A stretch of DNA of 5,405 nt from Methanobacteriota archaeon (GTDB taxonomy: Archaea; Thermoplasmatota; DTKX01; GCA-020343715). A model generated the notes under the pieces. The model was given only the letters and a program-made list of their open reading frames with translations. It was not told where the DNA came from and did no database searches. Both the position numbers and the translations under genes were made by a program. Below are positions 1 to 5,405 of this stretch, in pieces. The DNA is taken from the NCBI GenBank assembly GCA_030597775.1, contig JAUVRF010000152.1:1-5405 (forward strand), written 5' to 3'. Every line of letters starts with the position of its first letter. The first letter of the stretch is position 1.

Positions 1-672
1 ACTCCGTCGGAGGACGCCTTCGCTGTCGAGGCAGCCTCGGTCCTGACCGAGGAACCTGCAGTAGGCATCGATGAGGCTCCAGCGCCCGTGGTTGCCCCCA
101 CGACCGAGGAGGCGATTGCGGACGATATCCTATCCATTGCCGAGGACACGGCGGGCGACGATTTCGCCTTCGAGACTATCCCGGAACGGCCCGCGCCAGA
201 ACCTCCGGCACCACTGCCGCCTGAGCCTGCGCCACCGGCTCCCGAACCCGAGGCACCAGCGCCACCGGCACCAATGCCGCCTGAACCCGCACCGCCGGCG
301 CCCGAACCCGAGGCACCCGCGCCACCAGCACCAATGCCACCAGAACCTGCACCACCGGTACCCGAGCCAGCAGCGCCTGCACCACCGGCGCCCATGCCGC
401 CAGAGCCTGCACCACCGGTGCCCGAGCCGGCCGCGCCTGCGCCACCGGCGCCAATGCCGCCTGAGCCCGCGCCACCGGTGCCCGAACCAGCAGCGCCTGC
501 GCCACCATCCCCCTTACCCCCCGAACCCCAACCTCCCGTGCCCACGGGCGGAGGTGACGACTTCGCCTTCGTCGAGGAGGAGGGCGACTTCGGGGACTTC
601 ACCGAGGACATGGGTGACTTCGAGATCTTAGAAGAGGCGCCCAAGGACAAGCGGCCTCCGCCGCAGCAGTGA
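1..672 (+). CDS. Hypothetical acidic protein with proline-rich 20-residue repeats (C-terminal part; N-terminus outside window)
   Basis: The frame is open from the first base to a TGA at 670-672, so 223 C-terminal residues are visible and the true start lies to the left; the GTG at 88 and ATG at 71 (another frame) are not convincing starts. Visible order: an acidic, Ala/Glu-rich stretch (residues 1-60) ending in GDDFAF (52-57); six tandem 20-residue units rich in Pro, Ala and Glu (61-180), of the type PEPAAPAPPAPMPPEPAPPV; then GDDFAF again (185-190); then an acidic tail with repeated GDF (GDFGDF, MGDFEILEE) and a short basic end, KDKRPPPQQ. Neighbouring repeat units differ mostly at third codon positions, which supports this frame over the other open frames here. 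There is no membrane segment or enzyme motif in the visible part. I do not recognise the family. The proline units suggest an extended, rod-like spacer between short acidic-aromatic motifs that could bind a partner; that role is inference. It converges on the tRNA and lyase genes. Confidence 0.8.
   Translation, partial: TPSEDAFAVEAASVLTEEPAVGIDEAPAPVVAPTTEEAIADDILSIAEDTAGDDFAFETIPERPAPEPPAPLPPEPAPPAPEPEAPAPPAPMPPEPAPPAPEPEAPAPPAPMPPEPAPPVPEPAAPAPPAPMPPEPAPPVPEPAAPAPPAPMPPEPAPPVPEPAAPAPPSPLPPEPQPPVPTGGGDDFAFVEEEGDFGDFTEDMGDFEILEEAPKDKRPPPQQ
181..540 (+). repeat. Six in-frame 60-bp tandem repeats coding a Pro/Ala/Glu-rich array
   Basis: Six contiguous 60-base units start at 181, 241, 301, 361, 421 and 481, each coding 20 residues around the core PAPPAPMPPEPAPP. 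Unit 1 (PERPAPEPPAPL...) and unit 6 (...PPSPLPPEPQPPV) are the most diverged. Units 4 and 5 encode identical peptides but differ at 7 of 60 bases, all at third codon positions. Units 2 and 3 differ at 8 bases but only one codon changes residue (Ala to Val). There are no spacers and the units sit inside an open reading frame, so this is a coding minisatellite and not a CRISPR array. Confidence 0.93.
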
Positions 673-742
673 AGTGGACAAGCTTCGGAACCCCAACCTC
701 CAGAGCCCAGGCTGAGCCATGCTGGATCGTGGTAAAGATAGG

Positions 743-815
743 TAGCCCCGGGCAGATTTGAACTGCCGTCGCCGGCTCCAAAGGCCAGCATGATTGACCA
801 CTACACCACGGGGCT
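743..815 (-). tRNA. tRNA-Gln (anticodon UUG)
   Basis: Read on the minus strand, the 73-base gene folds as a full cloverleaf. The acceptor stem is AGCCCCG (815-809) with CGGGGCU (750-744), 7 pairs. The D-stem is GUG/CAU with a GG-containing loop. The anticodon stem CUGGC/GCCGG carries the loop CUUUGGA (783-777), giving anticodon UUG. The variable loop is CGAC. The T-stem GGCAG/CUGCC carries the loop UUCAAAU. The discriminator is A at 743, followed by CCU, so CCA is not encoded and must be added afterwards. The first pair is A1-U72, as in archaeal tRNA-Gln, where glutamine is usually made on the tRNA by the amidotransferase GatDE. The gene lies 44 bases beyond the lyase stop on the same strand, with its own TATA-like box, and may also receive read-through. 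A short T-containing stretch (CUAUCUUUACC) follows, too weak to call a terminator. Confidence 0.96.
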
Positions 816-840
816 TTCCGCTGGCATGACACCTGTTGTC

Positions 841-849
841 GGATTTAAC
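841..849 (-). promoter_or_regulatory. Putative TATA box for tRNA-Gln
   Basis: The minus-strand sequence GTTAAATCC (849-841) is an AT-rich island in GC-rich surroundings. Its centre is about 30 bases upstream of the mature tRNA 5' end at 815. An archaeal TATA box lies about 26 bases before the start site, so transcription would begin near 819, leaving a short 5' leader for RNase P. It lies in the 44-base gap between the lyase stop and the tRNA. The call rests on position and composition alone. Confidence 0.45.
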
Positions 850-859
850 GCTTACGGCC

Positions 860-2257
860 TCAGTCCCCGTCCTGTATGCCCAGCTGTTCGAGGACCTCGC
901 GTCGTTCATCCTGGGTGATGGTGCCCCGCTCCAGCGCCAGGTCCAGCACGGACACGCCCAGCTCCACAGCCTCCTTGGCCAGGGCGGCGGCCTCCAGGTA
1001 ACCTATCCGGGGGGCGAGGAGGGTCGCTATCGCCGGGTTCCGGGCCACGACCTCTGTGGTGTGTTCCACGTTGGCCTCGATGCCCCGGATACCCCGCGTT
1101 GTGAACGTGGGCAGGTAGTTGATCAGGTACTGCATCGAGGTGAGCACGTTGTGTATCATGCCGGGCATCATCACGTTGAGCTCCATCTGGCCCGCCTGGG
1201 CGGCCATGGCCACAGCGGTGTCGTGTCCAATGACCTGGAATGCCAGCATGTCGAGGGCCTCGGCCATCACCGGGTTGACCTTGCCTGGCATGATGGAGGA
1301 CCCCGGCTGGACCGGGGGTAGCCTGACCTCGGCAAAGCCCGACGTGGGACCCGAACCAAGCAGACGCAGGTCGTTCGCGATACGGATGAGCTCGAGTGAC
1401 AGGGACCTAAGGCCACCGGAGTAAGCTGCGATGGCCTGGCGGCTCTGCATCGCCTGGGCCATGTTCTCGGCAGGGCGGACCTTCAGGCCCGTCATTCTCG
1501 ATAGGTGGCCGATGACCGTCTCTCTGTAGCGGGGGTGGGTGTTGGTACCCGTTCCGACGGCCGTGCCTCCCAGGGGGAGCTCGAGCAGTCCGTCCCTCAT
1601 GTGGCCGAGGATGTCCCGGGACCGTTCCAGTGATAGGGCGTACGCCCCGAACTCGTTGCCCAGGGTGGTGGGCACTGCATCCTGGAGATGGGTCCGACCG
1701 CTCTTGACCACATTCGCGAACTCCTCCCCCTTGACACGCAACGCGAGGGCCAGCTCCGCTATCGCCGCGTCCAGCTCCGGGTGGAGCAGGAGGACAGAGA
1801 GGTGCATCGCCGTCGGGAAGGTGTCGTTGGTGGACTGGGCCATGTTCACGTGGTCGTTGGGGGACATGGCCTCCAGATCGCCCATCTCGCGGCCCATCAG
1901 CTGCAGGGCCCGGTTGGCCAGGACCTCGTTCACGTTCATGTTGAAGCTGGTGCCTGCGCCCGCGTTTATCACGTCGACCACGAACTGGTCCCTGTGGGCC
2001 CCGTCGAGCACCTCGTCCGCCGCCGCCACGATGTAGCGGACACGTTCGGCATCCAGCTGTTCCAGGTCTCCGTTGGCCATTGCGGCAGCTTTCTTGATGA
2101 TGACGTAGGCCTCCACGAATCGGGGGTTGGCGGTGAGCCCGGTGACCGGGAAGTTGTCGATGGCTCTCGCCGTCTGGGCGCCATAGAGGGCGTCAGCAGG
2201 TACCTGGACGGTTCCCAGGGAGTCCCGCTCGGTCCTGGTCGGTCTGTCGTCCGTCAA
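860..2257 (-). CDS. Class II fumarase/aspartase-family lyase; active-site motifs favour aspartate ammonia-lyase over fumarase
   Basis: A complete 465-residue protein of normal length for this homotetrameric, cofactor-free lyase family. Fumarases add water to fumarate to give malate; aspartases remove ammonia from aspartate to give fumarate. The family signature GSSIMPGKVNP is at 319-329, with the flexible-loop catalytic serine and substrate-binding Lys326 and Asn328; GRTHLQD is at 187-193 (Thr189, His190). Several positions look like aspartase: GAGTSFNMN at 100-108 (fumarases usually have GSGTQ), QSTND at 141-145 (fumarases usually SSND), THLQDAVP, and the proline in LAPRIGY (414-420). Others, such as FPTAMH and MPGMIHN, are seen in fumarases, so the substrate is not settled. 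The start is TTG at 2257, overlapping the sdhB TGA by four bases, with GGGAGG eight bases upstream; an ATG at 2264 is out of frame. Last protein gene of the sdhAB unit. Family assignment is near certain; the aspartase reading is perhaps 60-65%. Confidence 0.94.
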   Translation of the reverse strand: MTDDRPTRTERDSLGTVQVPADALYGAQTARAIDNFPVTGLTANPRFVEAYVIIKKAAAMANGDLEQLDAERVRYIVAAADEVLDGAHRDQFVVDVINAGAGTSFNMNVNEVLANRALQLMGREMGDLEAMSPNDHVNMAQSTNDTFPTAMHLSVLLLHPELDAAIAELALALRVKGEEFANVVKSGRTHLQDAVPTTLGNEFGAYALSLERSRDILGHMRDGLLELPLGGTAVGTGTNTHPRYRETVIGHLSRMTGLKVRPAENMAQAMQSRQAIAAYSGGLRSLSLELIRIANDLRLLGSGPTSGFAEVRLPPVQPGSSIMPGKVNPVMAEALDMLAFQVIGHDTAVAMAAQAGQMELNVMMPGMIHNVLTSMQYLINYLPTFTTRGIRGIEANVEHTTEVVARNPAIATLLAPRIGYLEAAALAKEAVELGVSVLDLALERGTITQDERREVLEQLGIQDGD

Positions 2258-3042
2258 ATTCCATTCCTCCCTCGCTCGAGCGCTGGCAGTTTGGCTGCGT
2301 CCTTCTTCAGCTTCCTGATCGCGCCCCCGGGCGCCACGTTCCTGGGACAGACCTTGACGCAGTTGTATATCAGGTCACAGCCCTCGAAGCCCTCCTCGGT
2401 GTAGAGCATCTCGAGGATGCCGTCCCTGCGCACGTCCCTGGGGTCCTCGTAGAACCTACGGGCCTTTGCCAGGGCTGCGGGGCCCAGGAAGTCTGGTTCG
2501 TCGTGGACGATGGGGCACGAGCCGCTGCACAGGGCGCACAGGATACATCCCACCAGTCGTTCCAGCTTGACCACGTCCCCGTGCTCCATCGGCCGCTCCA
2601 GACCCTCGGGCGGGTCCTCGGCAGGGACCATCCAGGGCTCCACCTCCTCCAGGGCGTTCCAGAAGCGGGTCATGTCCACCACAAGGTCACGGATGACCGG
2701 GAAGTTGGGAAGGGGTTCTACGAGGATCTCGGTCTCGGGGTCCCAATCCTCCACATCCTGGTCGATCGTGCCGAAGGTCTGGAGATTGGAAGTGGCCCCC
2801 TCCATCACGTCCGAGACCTGGGTCTTGCAGGCGAGCCTTGGGACCTTGTTGATGAGCATGGCGCAGCTGCCGCACACAGCTCCCCTACAGCTGTACCGGA
2901 AGGCGATGGAGCCGTCTTGTCTGTCCTGGACCTCGAACAGGGCTCCCAGGACCGTCTGGCCGGGCGGGTCCTCCAGTTCGTAGACCTGGTACCTGGGGGA
3001 GGTGTCACGGCCGGGCTCGAACCTCTGGACCCTCAGCCGCAT
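2254..3042 (-). CDS. sdhB: Succinate dehydrogenase/fumarate reductase iron-sulfur subunit (SdhB/FrdB)
   Basis: A 262-residue electron-transfer subunit that passes electrons between the SdhA flavin and a quinone or other carrier. The N-terminal plant-type ferredoxin domain holds the [2Fe-2S] ligands Cys52, Cys57, Cys60 and Cys72 (SCRGAVCGSC, then LACKT). Cys at the third ligand matches E. coli FrdB; E. coli SdhB has Asp there. The C-terminal domain has CILCALCSGSCP (Cys166, 169, 172, 176) and CDLIYNCVKVCP (Cys222, 228, 232). By family analogy Cys166/169/172/232 bind [4Fe-4S] and Cys176/222/228 bind [3Fe-4S]. There is no C-terminal CCG (HdrD-like) extension, so it is not a full-length methanogen thiol:fumarate reductase B subunit. 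The ATG at 3042 shares its A with the sdhA stop (TGATG); AGGAG lies 11 bases upstream. The frame extends upstream to 3144 but only inside sdhA with non-homologous Arg-rich sequence, so that start is rejected. Whether it works as SDH or FRD in vivo cannot be told from sequence. Confidence 0.96.
   Translation of the reverse strand: MRLRVQRFEPGRDTSPRYQVYELEDPPGQTVLGALFEVQDRQDGSIAFRYSCRGAVCGSCAMLINKVPRLACKTQVSDVMEGATSNLQTFGTIDQDVEDWDPETEILVEPLPNFPVIRDLVVDMTRFWNALEEVEPWMVPAEDPPEGLERPMEHGDVVKLERLVGCILCALCSGSCPIVHDEPDFLGPAALAKARRFYEDPRDVRRDGILEMLYTEEGFEGCDLIYNCVKVCPRNVAPGGAIRKLKKDAAKLPALERGRNGI
2266..2271 (-). promoter_or_regulatory. Shine-Dalgarno GGGAGG deciding the TTG start of the lyase gene
   Basis: Minus-strand GGGAGG (2271-2266) lies inside the end of sdhB, eight bases before the TTG at 2257-2255. 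It is a strong complement to the 16S rRNA 3' end at a suitable spacing. It supports the TTG rather than a downstream start, and implies re-initiation at the TTGA stop/start overlap. Confidence 0.75.
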
Positions 3043-4787
3043 CAGTACACACGCTCCTTTACCTCGAAGTGGCCCAGGGTCACTTCCCTGTACTCGATGA
3101 TGGGGCCGTCCTCGCCCACGTAGGCGAAGGTGTGCTTGAGCCACCTCTCGTCGTCACGGTCGGGGAAGTCGATGCGTGAGTGGGAACCACGGCTCTCCTC
3201 ACGGGCTATGGCACCCATGGCGATGACCTCCGCCAGCTCCACCATGGACTCCATCTCGAGATAGCCCACCAGGGCCTGGTTGAACACACTGCCATGGTAA
3301 TCGATCCCCGTGATCTCGAGGGCGGCCTTTATCTTCTGGACCATCTCCAGGCCCTCCTTCATCACGGGGCCGTTCCGGAACACTCCAAAGTGCTCGAACA
3401 TCACCTTCTGGAGGCGCTCCTTGAGATCGGCGTGCCTTTCCTCGACCGGGCGCATGAGGATGCCGTTCATACGGGCCACCTCCTCGCGGAGGGCCACGTC
3501 CATCAGGGCCTCGTCGGGCTCTGGTGCGGTCGGGGCCTGGGAGGCCGCGGCGACACCGGCCCTTCTGCCGAACACCAGCGTCTCCAGCAGGCTGTTGCCG
3601 CCAAGGCGGTTCGCGCCGTGGACGCTCACGCAGGCCGCCTCTCCCGCGGTCAGCAGGCCGGTGACCTCGGTGGCCCCGTCGGAGTCGCATGCCAGCCCTC
3701 CCATGGAGTAGTGCTGGCCTGGCTGGATGGGGATGGGCTTCTCTATGGGGTCGATACCCGCGAAGTTGATGCAGATCTCCCGGATGCCCGGTAGTCGCTC
3801 CTTGACGTGCTCGGCTCCCAGGTGGGTGATGTCCAGATGAACGAAGGGCTTCCCGTCTATGCCCCGTCCCTCATCGATCTCCGTCTGGATGGACCGGGCC
3901 ACGATGTCCCTGGGGGCCAGTTCCATGGCCTTCGGGGCGTACCTCTCCATGAAGCGCTCTCCCTCGCCGTTCCAGAGCAGGCCTCCCTCCCCGCGGATGC
4001 CCTCGGACATCAGTATATTGGTACCGTACAGGGTCGTGGGATGGAACTGGACGAACTCCATGTCCTCGATGGGCGCGCCCGCGCGGTAGGCCAGCGATGC
4101 CCCGTCGCCGGTGTTGATGACGGCGTTGGTGGACCTGTCGAATATGCGACCGTAACCGCCCGTGGCAATGACCACGGACCTGGCCTGGATGGAGTGGAGC
4201 TGACCCTCGCGGATGTTCAGGGCGACGACTCCCAAGCAACGGTCCCCGGACACCACGATGCGGGTGATGAAGTACTCCTCGTAGACCCGGATCCCCTGGC
4301 CCAGGGCTGTCTCGAACAGGGTGTGGAGCAGGTTGTGTCCCGTCCGGTCCTGGGCGTACGCGGTCCTGGGATAGCCGGCGCCGCCGAAGGGACGCTGGGC
4401 GATGCGACCGTCCTCGGCCCGGGAGAACACGGTTCCCCAGTGCTCCATCTCCCTGACCCTGTCGGGAGCCTCGCTGGCGAGGAGCATGACCGCGTCCTGG
4501 TCTGCCAGGTAGTCCGAGCCCTTGACCGTGTCGAAGGCATGGCTCTCGACGCTGTCGTCCTCGCGGAGTGCGGCGTTGATGCCCCCCTGGGCCGCCACGC
4601 TGTGGGACCGTATGGGATGGACCTTCGTGAACACGGCCACCTCGGCGCCCGCGTTGGCGGCGGCCAGGGCCGCGCGGAGCCCGGCCAGACCTCCTCCGAT
4701 CACCACGACCTCATGGGCCAGAAGCTCCCGTGCCCCCTCGAAGCCTCCGGTGCTACTACTGAGGGGAAAGTCATCCGATCCGGCCAT
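3042..4787 (-). CDS. sdhA: Succinate dehydrogenase/fumarate reductase flavoprotein subunit (SdhA/FrdA)
   Basis: Catalytic subunit interconverting succinate and fumarate, 581 residues from the chosen start, a normal length. Numbered from ATG 4787: the Rossmann motif GGGLAG at 31-36; RSHSVAAQGG with His62 as the expected covalent FAD attachment site; FHPTTL at 248-253 (His249); SEGIRGEGG at 261-269; APRD with Arg293, the expected proton-transfer arginine; HYSMGG at 359-364 (His359); HGANRLGGNSLL at 390-401 (Arg394); and the C-terminal ESRGSHSR. All expected active-site residues are present. No signal peptide or twin-arginine motif is seen, so it should act on the cytoplasmic side. An in-frame ATG at 4817 would add ten residues (MPHLRHQGTT); it has no Shine-Dalgarno and lies upstream of the start site implied by either TATA-like box, so 4787 is preferred, not proven. 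Followed by sdhB with a one-base overlap. Confidence 0.96.
   Translation of the reverse strand: MAGSDDFPLSSSTGGFEGARELLAHEVVVIGGGLAGLRAALAAANAGAEVAVFTKVHPIRSHSVAAQGGINAALREDDSVESHAFDTVKGSDYLADQDAVMLLASEAPDRVREMEHWGTVFSRAEDGRIAQRPFGGAGYPRTAYAQDRTGHNLLHTLFETALGQGIRVYEEYFITRIVVSGDRCLGVVALNIREGQLHSIQARSVVIATGGYGRIFDRSTNAVINTGDGASLAYRAGAPIEDMEFVQFHPTTLYGTNILMSEGIRGEGGLLWNGEGERFMERYAPKAMELAPRDIVARSIQTEIDEGRGIDGKPFVHLDITHLGAEHVKERLPGIREICINFAGIDPIEKPIPIQPGQHYSMGGLACDSDGATEVTGLLTAGEAACVSVHGANRLGGNSLLETLVFGRRAGVAAASQAPTAPEPDEALMDVALREEVARMNGILMRPVEERHADLKERLQKVMFEHFGVFRNGPVMKEGLEMVQKIKAALEITGIDYHGSVFNQALVGYLEMESMVELAEVIAMGAIAREESRGSHSRIDFPDRDDERWLKHTFAYVGEDGPIIEYREVTLGHFEVKERVY
3054..3058 (-). promoter_or_regulatory. 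Shine-Dalgarno AGGAG for sdhB
   Basis: Minus-strand AGGAG (3058-3054) lies within the last codons of sdhA, 11 bases before the sdhB ATG at 3042. The spacing is slightly long. Together with the TGATG overlap it supports coupled translation and the short sdhB start. Confidence 0.6.
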
Positions 4788-4794
4788 GGTTGTA

Positions 4795-4798
4795 CCCT
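4795..4798 (-). promoter_or_regulatory. Weak ribosome binding site for the sdhA ATG at 4787
   Basis: Minus-strand AGGG (4798-4795) lies seven bases before the ATG at 4787. It matches the anti-Shine-Dalgarno only partly, but the alternative ATG at 4817 has only A-rich sequence before it. It is a modest argument for the shorter sdhA start. Confidence 0.35.
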
Positions 4799-4821
4799 GG
4801 TGTCGAAGGTGGGGCATCGCA

Positions 4822-4843
4822 TTTTATCTTTTTGCAGTATAAG
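4822..4843 (-). promoter_or_regulatory. Putative archaeal promoter of the sdhA-sdhB-lyase operon
   Basis: The gap between the nitrilase stop (4860) and sdhA holds an AT-rich island unlike its surroundings. Minus-strand CTTATACT (4843-4836) is the best TATA-like box, predicting transcription from about 4812-4815 and a leader of roughly 25 bases to ATG 4787. A second AT-rich run, AAAGATAAAAT (4832-4822), could instead be the box, with a start near 4800. Either would let sdhAB and the lyase be transcribed independently of the nitrilase gene. No operator or inverted repeat is obvious. Confidence 0.45.
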
Positions 4844-4859
4844 GCAGGGCCATCGGGGC

Positions 4860-5405
4860 CTAGATCATGTCGTGGATGAGCTGGAAGGCCTCCTTCCGCG
4901 TGTCCCTCACAGTGGGTCTCAATGGGCGGGACAGCTCGATCTCCTTGAGATCGATATCGCCCTCGACCGTGGCCTCCTCGTATGGCGGCCCCTGGACCAG
5001 CACGTTCCCCCTGGGGCCCACGATGTGGCTGCCTCCCCAGAAGGTCAGTTGCATCTGGGAGCCCACCTGGTTGCTGTAGATGAATGCGCACGCGTTCTCT
5101 ATGGCCCTCGCCTGGGCCAGCTTCACGAAGTAGTCCCGTGAGGTGGTGGGGGATGCGGAGATGCACACCAGGATGTCAGCGCCCTGGATGGCGTACGCCT
5201 TGCAGATCTCGGGGAAGAAGATGTCGTAGCAGATCAGCAGCCCCAGGCGACCCACCGGTGTGTCGAAGACGGGAAGGCGGGACCCGTGACCGAAGCACAG
5301 CCTCTCCTCGAAGGGAGCGAAGTTGGGCAGTGACGACTTCCGGTACGAGTCCACCGTGCCGTCGGGCCGGACCACGACCGAGGAGTTGTAGGTGATCCCC
5401 CTCCT
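4860..5405 (-). CDS. Carbon-nitrogen hydrolase (nitrilase superfamily), C-terminal part
   Basis: The frame is open from the right edge to a TAG at 4860-4862, giving 181 residues; the protein continues beyond the window. The visible sequence starts within YNSSVVVRPDG, an internal family motif, so the GTG at 5375 is not the start. Family members are about 260-290 residues, so some 90 N-terminal residues, including the first catalytic Glu, should be missing. Numbered from the window edge, the catalytic Lys is K23 in YRKSSLP and the nucleophile is Cys59 in GLLICYDIFFPE. Later motifs fit too: ADILVCISASP, QARAIENACAFIYSNQVG and GGSHIVGPRGNVL. Such enzymes hydrolyse amides, carbamoyl compounds or nitriles to acid and ammonia. 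The substrate cannot be read from this fragment; omega-amidase-like, N-carbamoyl amidase or aliphatic amidase activity are all possible. It lies 42-72 bases upstream of sdhA on the same strand, with a putative promoter between, so co-transcription is uncertain. Confidence 0.93.
   Translation of the reverse strand, partial: RRGITYNSSVVVRPDGTVDSYRKSSLPNFAPFEERLCFGHGSRLPVFDTPVGRLGLLICYDIFFPEICKAYAIQGADILVCISASPTTSRDYFVKLAQARAIENACAFIYSNQVGSQMQLTFWGGSHIVGPRGNVLVQGPPYEEATVEGDIDLKEIELSRPLRPTVRDTRKEAFQLIHDMI

Noticed and set aside
176..508. Minus-strand open frame across the repeat array
   Set aside because: A repeat period divisible by three with no stops leaves several frames open; it ends soon after the array and has only low-complexity Ala/Val/Pro composition.
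181..540. Possible CRISPR array
   Set aside because: The units are contiguous with no unique spacers, are in frame, and code a proline-rich peptide.
71..631. Open frame on the plus strand overlapping the proline-rich gene, giving an Arg/His/Pro-rich product
   Set aside because: It is the +2 shadow of the 60-base repeats; repeat units differ at third positions of the other frame, which supports the frame open from base 1.
1688..2404. Plus-strand frame opposite the lyase and sdhB genes
   Set aside because: A His/Gly/Val-rich shadow product without recognisable motifs, spanning the junction of two real genes.
3043..3144. N-terminal extension of sdhB to an ATG at 3144
   Set aside because: It lies wholly inside sdhA, is Arg/Gly/Pro-rich and unlike SdhB N-termini; the ATG at 3042 overlaps the sdhA stop and has AGGAG upstream.
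4788..4817. Ten-residue N-terminal extension of sdhA from ATG 4817
   Set aside because: It has no Shine-Dalgarno and sits at or before the start sites predicted from the TATA-like boxes; the residues do not look like a signal peptide. Not fully excluded.
4821..4833. T-rich run on the plus strand as a terminator
   Set aside because: There is no plus-strand gene ending there; on the minus strand it is A-rich and better explained as promoter sequence for sdhA.
3807..5141. Long 444-codon plus-strand frame opposite sdhA and the nitrilase gene
   Set aside because: It is antisense to clearly conserved enzymes with complete motifs; long antisense frames are expected in GC-rich coding DNA.
5373..5375. 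GTG as the start of the nitrilase gene
   Set aside because: The frame continues upstream with conserved family sequence (YNSSVVV), so the gene is cut by the window edge.

Overview
The window most likely comes from a GC-rich archaeon. The tRNA-Gln gene has no encoded CCA and starts with an A1-U72 pair, which is typical of archaeal tRNA-Gln (bacterial tRNA-Gln usually has U1-A72). AT-rich TATA-like boxes sit about 25-30 bases upstream of the tRNA and of the flavoprotein gene, in otherwise GC-rich sequence. Shine-Dalgarno-like motifs and a TTG start also occur. A lineage such as Thermoplasmatota would fit, but that is a guess, because the window holds no phylogenetic marker that I can place.

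Layout. From the left edge to 672, on the plus strand, lies the C-terminal part of an unrecognised acidic protein. It carries six 20-residue proline-rich repeats flanked on both sides by a GDDFAF motif. It converges on a minus-strand tRNA-Gln(UUG) at 743-815. The rest of the window (860-5405) is one minus-strand gene series, read right to left: the C-terminal part of a nitrilase-superfamily amidohydrolase (cut by the right edge), sdhA, sdhB, and a class II fumarase/aspartase-family lyase. The tRNA follows in the same direction.

How the genes fit together. sdhA and sdhB share one base (TGATG), and sdhB and the lyase share four bases (TTGA, with a TTG start supported by a strong Shine-Dalgarno). 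These three are therefore a tightly coupled unit, and a putative promoter sits in the 42-72 base gap in front of sdhA. SdhA and SdhB are the flavoprotein and iron-sulfur subunits that interconvert succinate and fumarate. The third enzyme makes or consumes fumarate. Several of its active-site motifs look more like aspartate ammonia-lyase than fumarase, so the cassette could feed aspartate-derived fumarate to a fumarate reductase, or could simply be the fumarase/SDH segment of the TCA cycle. No membrane-anchor subunit (SdhC/SdhD) lies next to sdhAB in this window.

Most of the window is familiar central metabolism. The least explained parts are the proline-rich repeat protein, the fumarase-versus-aspartase identity of the lyase, and the missing anchors.
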